A stretch of 7,146 bases of DNA, taken from contig JBGOUJ010000409.1 in assembly GCA_041477005.1 (NCBI GenBank), forward strand, positions 1 to 7,146. The letters run 5' to 3'. This document shows positions 5,933-7,146 of this stretch, piece after piece. How positions within the stretch are numbered: position 1 is the stretch's first letter; every line of letters starts with the position of its first letter. Origin of the DNA: JBGOUJ01 sp041477005 (lineage in GTDB: Bacteria; Acidobacteriota; Terriglobia; Bryobacterales; JACQDG01). The translations under genes and the position numbers were made by a program. The notes under the pieces are model-generated. The model had not been told where the DNA came from. It saw nothing but the letters and a program-made list of their open reading frames with translations, and made no database searches.

Positions 5933-5937
5933 GAACG

Positions 5938-6639
5938 ATGAGGGCGCTTTCCAGGTTGTGCGCGGCCGTCGCCGGTTGTTGGCTGGCTGGTACTGTATTG
6001 TTTGCCCAGAGCATTACGACTCTGGGCATGCTCGCCGCCGAGCATTCGTTTGAAAATGTCGTACGCGGCGACCAGAACGGCGACTCGGGCCGGATCTACG
6101 GTTACCTGACACACGTCTCGGGTGCCGACGACGCACGGTTGTTCACCGCCCCGCGCTCCGCCACCGACCCGGCACGCGGCGAGGCCAATGCCCGGCTCAC
6201 GATCAGCGGAAGCGTCGACGTGACCGGCCGTTACGTTCTTGGGAACATGATCATCACCTCCGGTACGGGGAGCTTTACGATCTATTACAACAATACGCCG
6301 CGAGGGGACTTTAACCAACCGGAGACCTTTTCTTCCGGGACTCCGGTGGCGACTTTCCAGGTTCGCTCGCAAAACGTGCTGAACGTGCAGACGCCTCTGA
6401 GCGCGCAGTCACCGGGCCGGGCGATCATCCTGAGCACCACCGACATGCTCCAGCTAGGCAGTTCGGCATTCACGCTGGACGGAGGGAGCTACGCGGTCGG
6501 ACGGGGGGGCGTGCGTTACCATCACCAGGTGACCGGACAAGGAACCTTGCTGAGTGCCCCCCCGTTCGTAGCGGTCTTTCTGATGGGAGGCTTTGCGGAG
6601 GTGTTCGCTCAGCCCGTGCTCCCGCCCAGAAGTAGATAG
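5938..6639 (+). CDS. Secreted protein of unknown function
   Basis: This is a 233-residue protein that I do not recognise. It begins with a clear signal peptide: Arg2 and Arg6, a hydrophobic core, and likely cleavage after Ala23 in LFAQS. The mature part is rich in Gly, Thr, Ser and short alternating hydrophobic segments (for example ARLTISGSVDVTGRYVLGNM and GTGSFTIYYNN), suggesting an all-beta fold, perhaps a surface or matrix protein. Near the C-terminus a hydrophobic stretch (FVAVFLMGGFAEVFA) is followed by a short proline-arginine tail. That resembles a sorting tail in outline but does not match PEP-CTERM or LPXTG motifs. The start is set by a strong Shine-Dalgarno, and the gene has its own upstream promoter-like sequence. 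It ends just before a hairpin that separates it from the polyketide synthase gene. Confidence is high that it is a gene; function is unknown. Confidence 0.8.
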   Translation: MRALSRLCAAVAGCWLAGTVLFAQSITTLGMLAAEHSFENVVRGDQNGDSGRIYGYLTHVSGADDARLFTAPRSATDPARGEANARLTISGSVDVTGRYVLGNMIITSGTGSFTIYYNNTPRGDFNQPETFSSGTPVATFQVRSQNVLNVQTPLSAQSPGRAIILSTTDMLQLGSSAFTLDGGSYAVGRGGVRYHHQVTGQGTLLSAPPFVAVFLMGGFAEVFAQPVLPPRSR

Positions 6640-6640
6640 T

Positions 6641-6667
6641 AGAGCGCCGGCCGGGCGCCGGCTCTCT
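6641..6667 (+). terminator. GC-rich hairpin after the secreted-protein gene (possible terminator)
   Basis: One base after the stop codon, AGAG-C-GCCGG pairs with CCGGC-T-CTCT: four plus five pairs around one mismatch, with a seven-base loop. Only a weak T-rich stretch (GTTTCT at 6671) follows, so intrinsic termination would be inefficient. It may act with Rho or merely protect the mRNA 3' end. Confidence 0.4.
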
Positions 6668-6734
6668 CCGGTTTCTGCTGCTGTTGTCGGGGGAGTTTGA
6701 CGGGCCGGCGGGAACCGAAGGGCGCGCGGAAACA

Positions 6735-7146
6735 GTGTTCGCCATAATCGGAATCGGCTGCCGCTTTCCAGGCCACGCCAACTCGCCGGACGAGCTCTGG
6801 AACCTGCTGTGCTCCGGCGTCGACGCGATCACCGAAGTCCCGCCGGATCGCTTCGACCTCAACTCACTTTTCCACTCCGATCCAGCCCAGCCAGGCAAGC
6901 TCTACGCGCGCTGGGGGGGCTTCGCCGACTTCATCGACGGCTTCGACGCCGCGTTCTTTGGCATCTCGCCGCGGGAGGCCACGCGCATGGATCCCCAGCA
7001 GCGGATGCTCCTCGAGGTGAGCTGGGAAGCCATGGATGACGCCGGCCTGATCCCCGAGCAACTGGCCGGCTCCAAGGTGGGGGTCTTTCTCGGAATCACG
7101 GGTCACGATTACTCAGTCCTCCAGATGCATCCGTCGCGCCGCCGGC
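6735..7146 (+). CDS. Type I polyketide synthase, ketosynthase N-terminus (3' end outside window)
   Basis: The frame is open to the right edge and shows 137 residues of a beta-ketoacyl synthase domain of the modular type I polyketide synthase class. Visible landmarks are AIIGIGCRFPG at 3-13, SPDELWNLL at 17-25, the RWGGF segment at 59-63, FDAAFFGISPREA at 70-82, MDPQQRMLLEVSWEA at 85-99 and GVFLGI at 116-121. The active-site Cys and the two His residues lie beyond the window, so activity cannot be judged. The start is uncertain. GTG 6735 makes the domain begin almost at once but has a poor Shine-Dalgarno. TTG 6684, in the same frame, would add 17 residues (an acidic stretch, GEFDGPAGTEGRAET). 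No ATG is available between the hairpin and the domain. The gene probably opens a biosynthetic cluster continuing to the right. Confidence 0.93.
   Translation, partial: MFAIIGIGCRFPGHANSPDELWNLLCSGVDAITEVPPDRFDLNSLFHSDPAQPGKLYARWGGFADFIDGFDAAFFGISPREATRMDPQQRMLLEVSWEAMDDAGLIPEQLAGSKVGVFLGITGHDYSVLQMHPSRRR

Noticed and set aside
5691..5937. Coding-like stretch in the divergent region (reads KKLFKETQALPLGPLRTIVL, then a Cys-rich CRTEKCGC).
   Set aside because: It has no ATG or GTG start and only moderate third-position G+C (about 62% over the 34 codons counted). It contains the putative promoter at 5834-5861 and runs out of frame into the secreted-protein gene. A decayed gene remnant cannot be ruled out.
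4504..6639. A 711-codon plus-strand open frame covering the amidohydrolase region in antisense and the secreted protein.
   Set aside because: The part before 5938 is antisense to well-supported enzyme genes and is proline/arginine-rich low-complexity translation. A strong ribosome site and signal peptide mark 5938 as the true start.
1..7146. CRISPR arrays, tRNA or rRNA genes, insertion sequences and integrases.
   Set aside because: I looked for spaced repeats, cloverleaf arms with a TTCGA-type loop, transposase motifs and terminal repeats, and saw none.

Overview
The window looks like chromosomal DNA from a GC-rich soil-type bacterium. The combination of Tat-exported TIM-barrel proteins with an RREFL motif, a DUF1080 protein, a Gfo/Idh/MocA oxidoreductase, a trypsin-TPR protein and a polyketide synthase is typical of Acidobacteriota of the Bryobacterales/Solibacter type. 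Planctomycetes or Verrucomicrobia cannot be excluded. The taxonomy is inferred from gene content only.

Layout. Positions 1-585 (+) hold the C-terminal part of a Gfo/Idh/MocA-family oxidoreductase. Convergent to it, the minus strand carries a run of five genes. Read in transcription order from 5643 down to 707, these are a Tat-exported amidohydrolase, a Tat-exported sugar-phosphate-isomerase-like TIM barrel (restarted here at a GTG with a strong Shine-Dalgarno), a DUF1080 (3-keto-glycoside hydrolase/lyase-like) protein, a small stand-alone SIR2-like protein, and an exported trypsin-like protease with about seven TPR repeats. The first three genes overlap or nearly touch and clearly form one operon. 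The SIR2 and protease genes follow on the same strand after gaps of 63 and 99 bases. Both gaps contain base-paired structures whose details (a GNRA tetraloop, a G-U pair) fit minus-strand RNA.

From the divergent region 5644-5937, which has a plausible promoter in each direction, the plus strand carries a secreted protein of unknown function (5938-6639). After a hairpin comes the beginning of a type I polyketide synthase (ketosynthase N-terminus), which runs off the right edge and probably marks the start of a biosynthetic cluster.

Functionally, the oxidoreductase, TIM barrel and DUF1080 protein match the three enzyme families of the bacterial 3-keto-glycoside pathway (oxidise C3, cleave, rehydrate), here apparently exported. 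The SIR2-like and protease-TPR pair lies between the two parts of this sugar locus and is its most unusual content. SIR2 domains without a zinc ribbon are common NAD-consuming effectors in antiphage systems, but no established system is recognisable here, and the protease appears to be exported, which argues against a direct complex.
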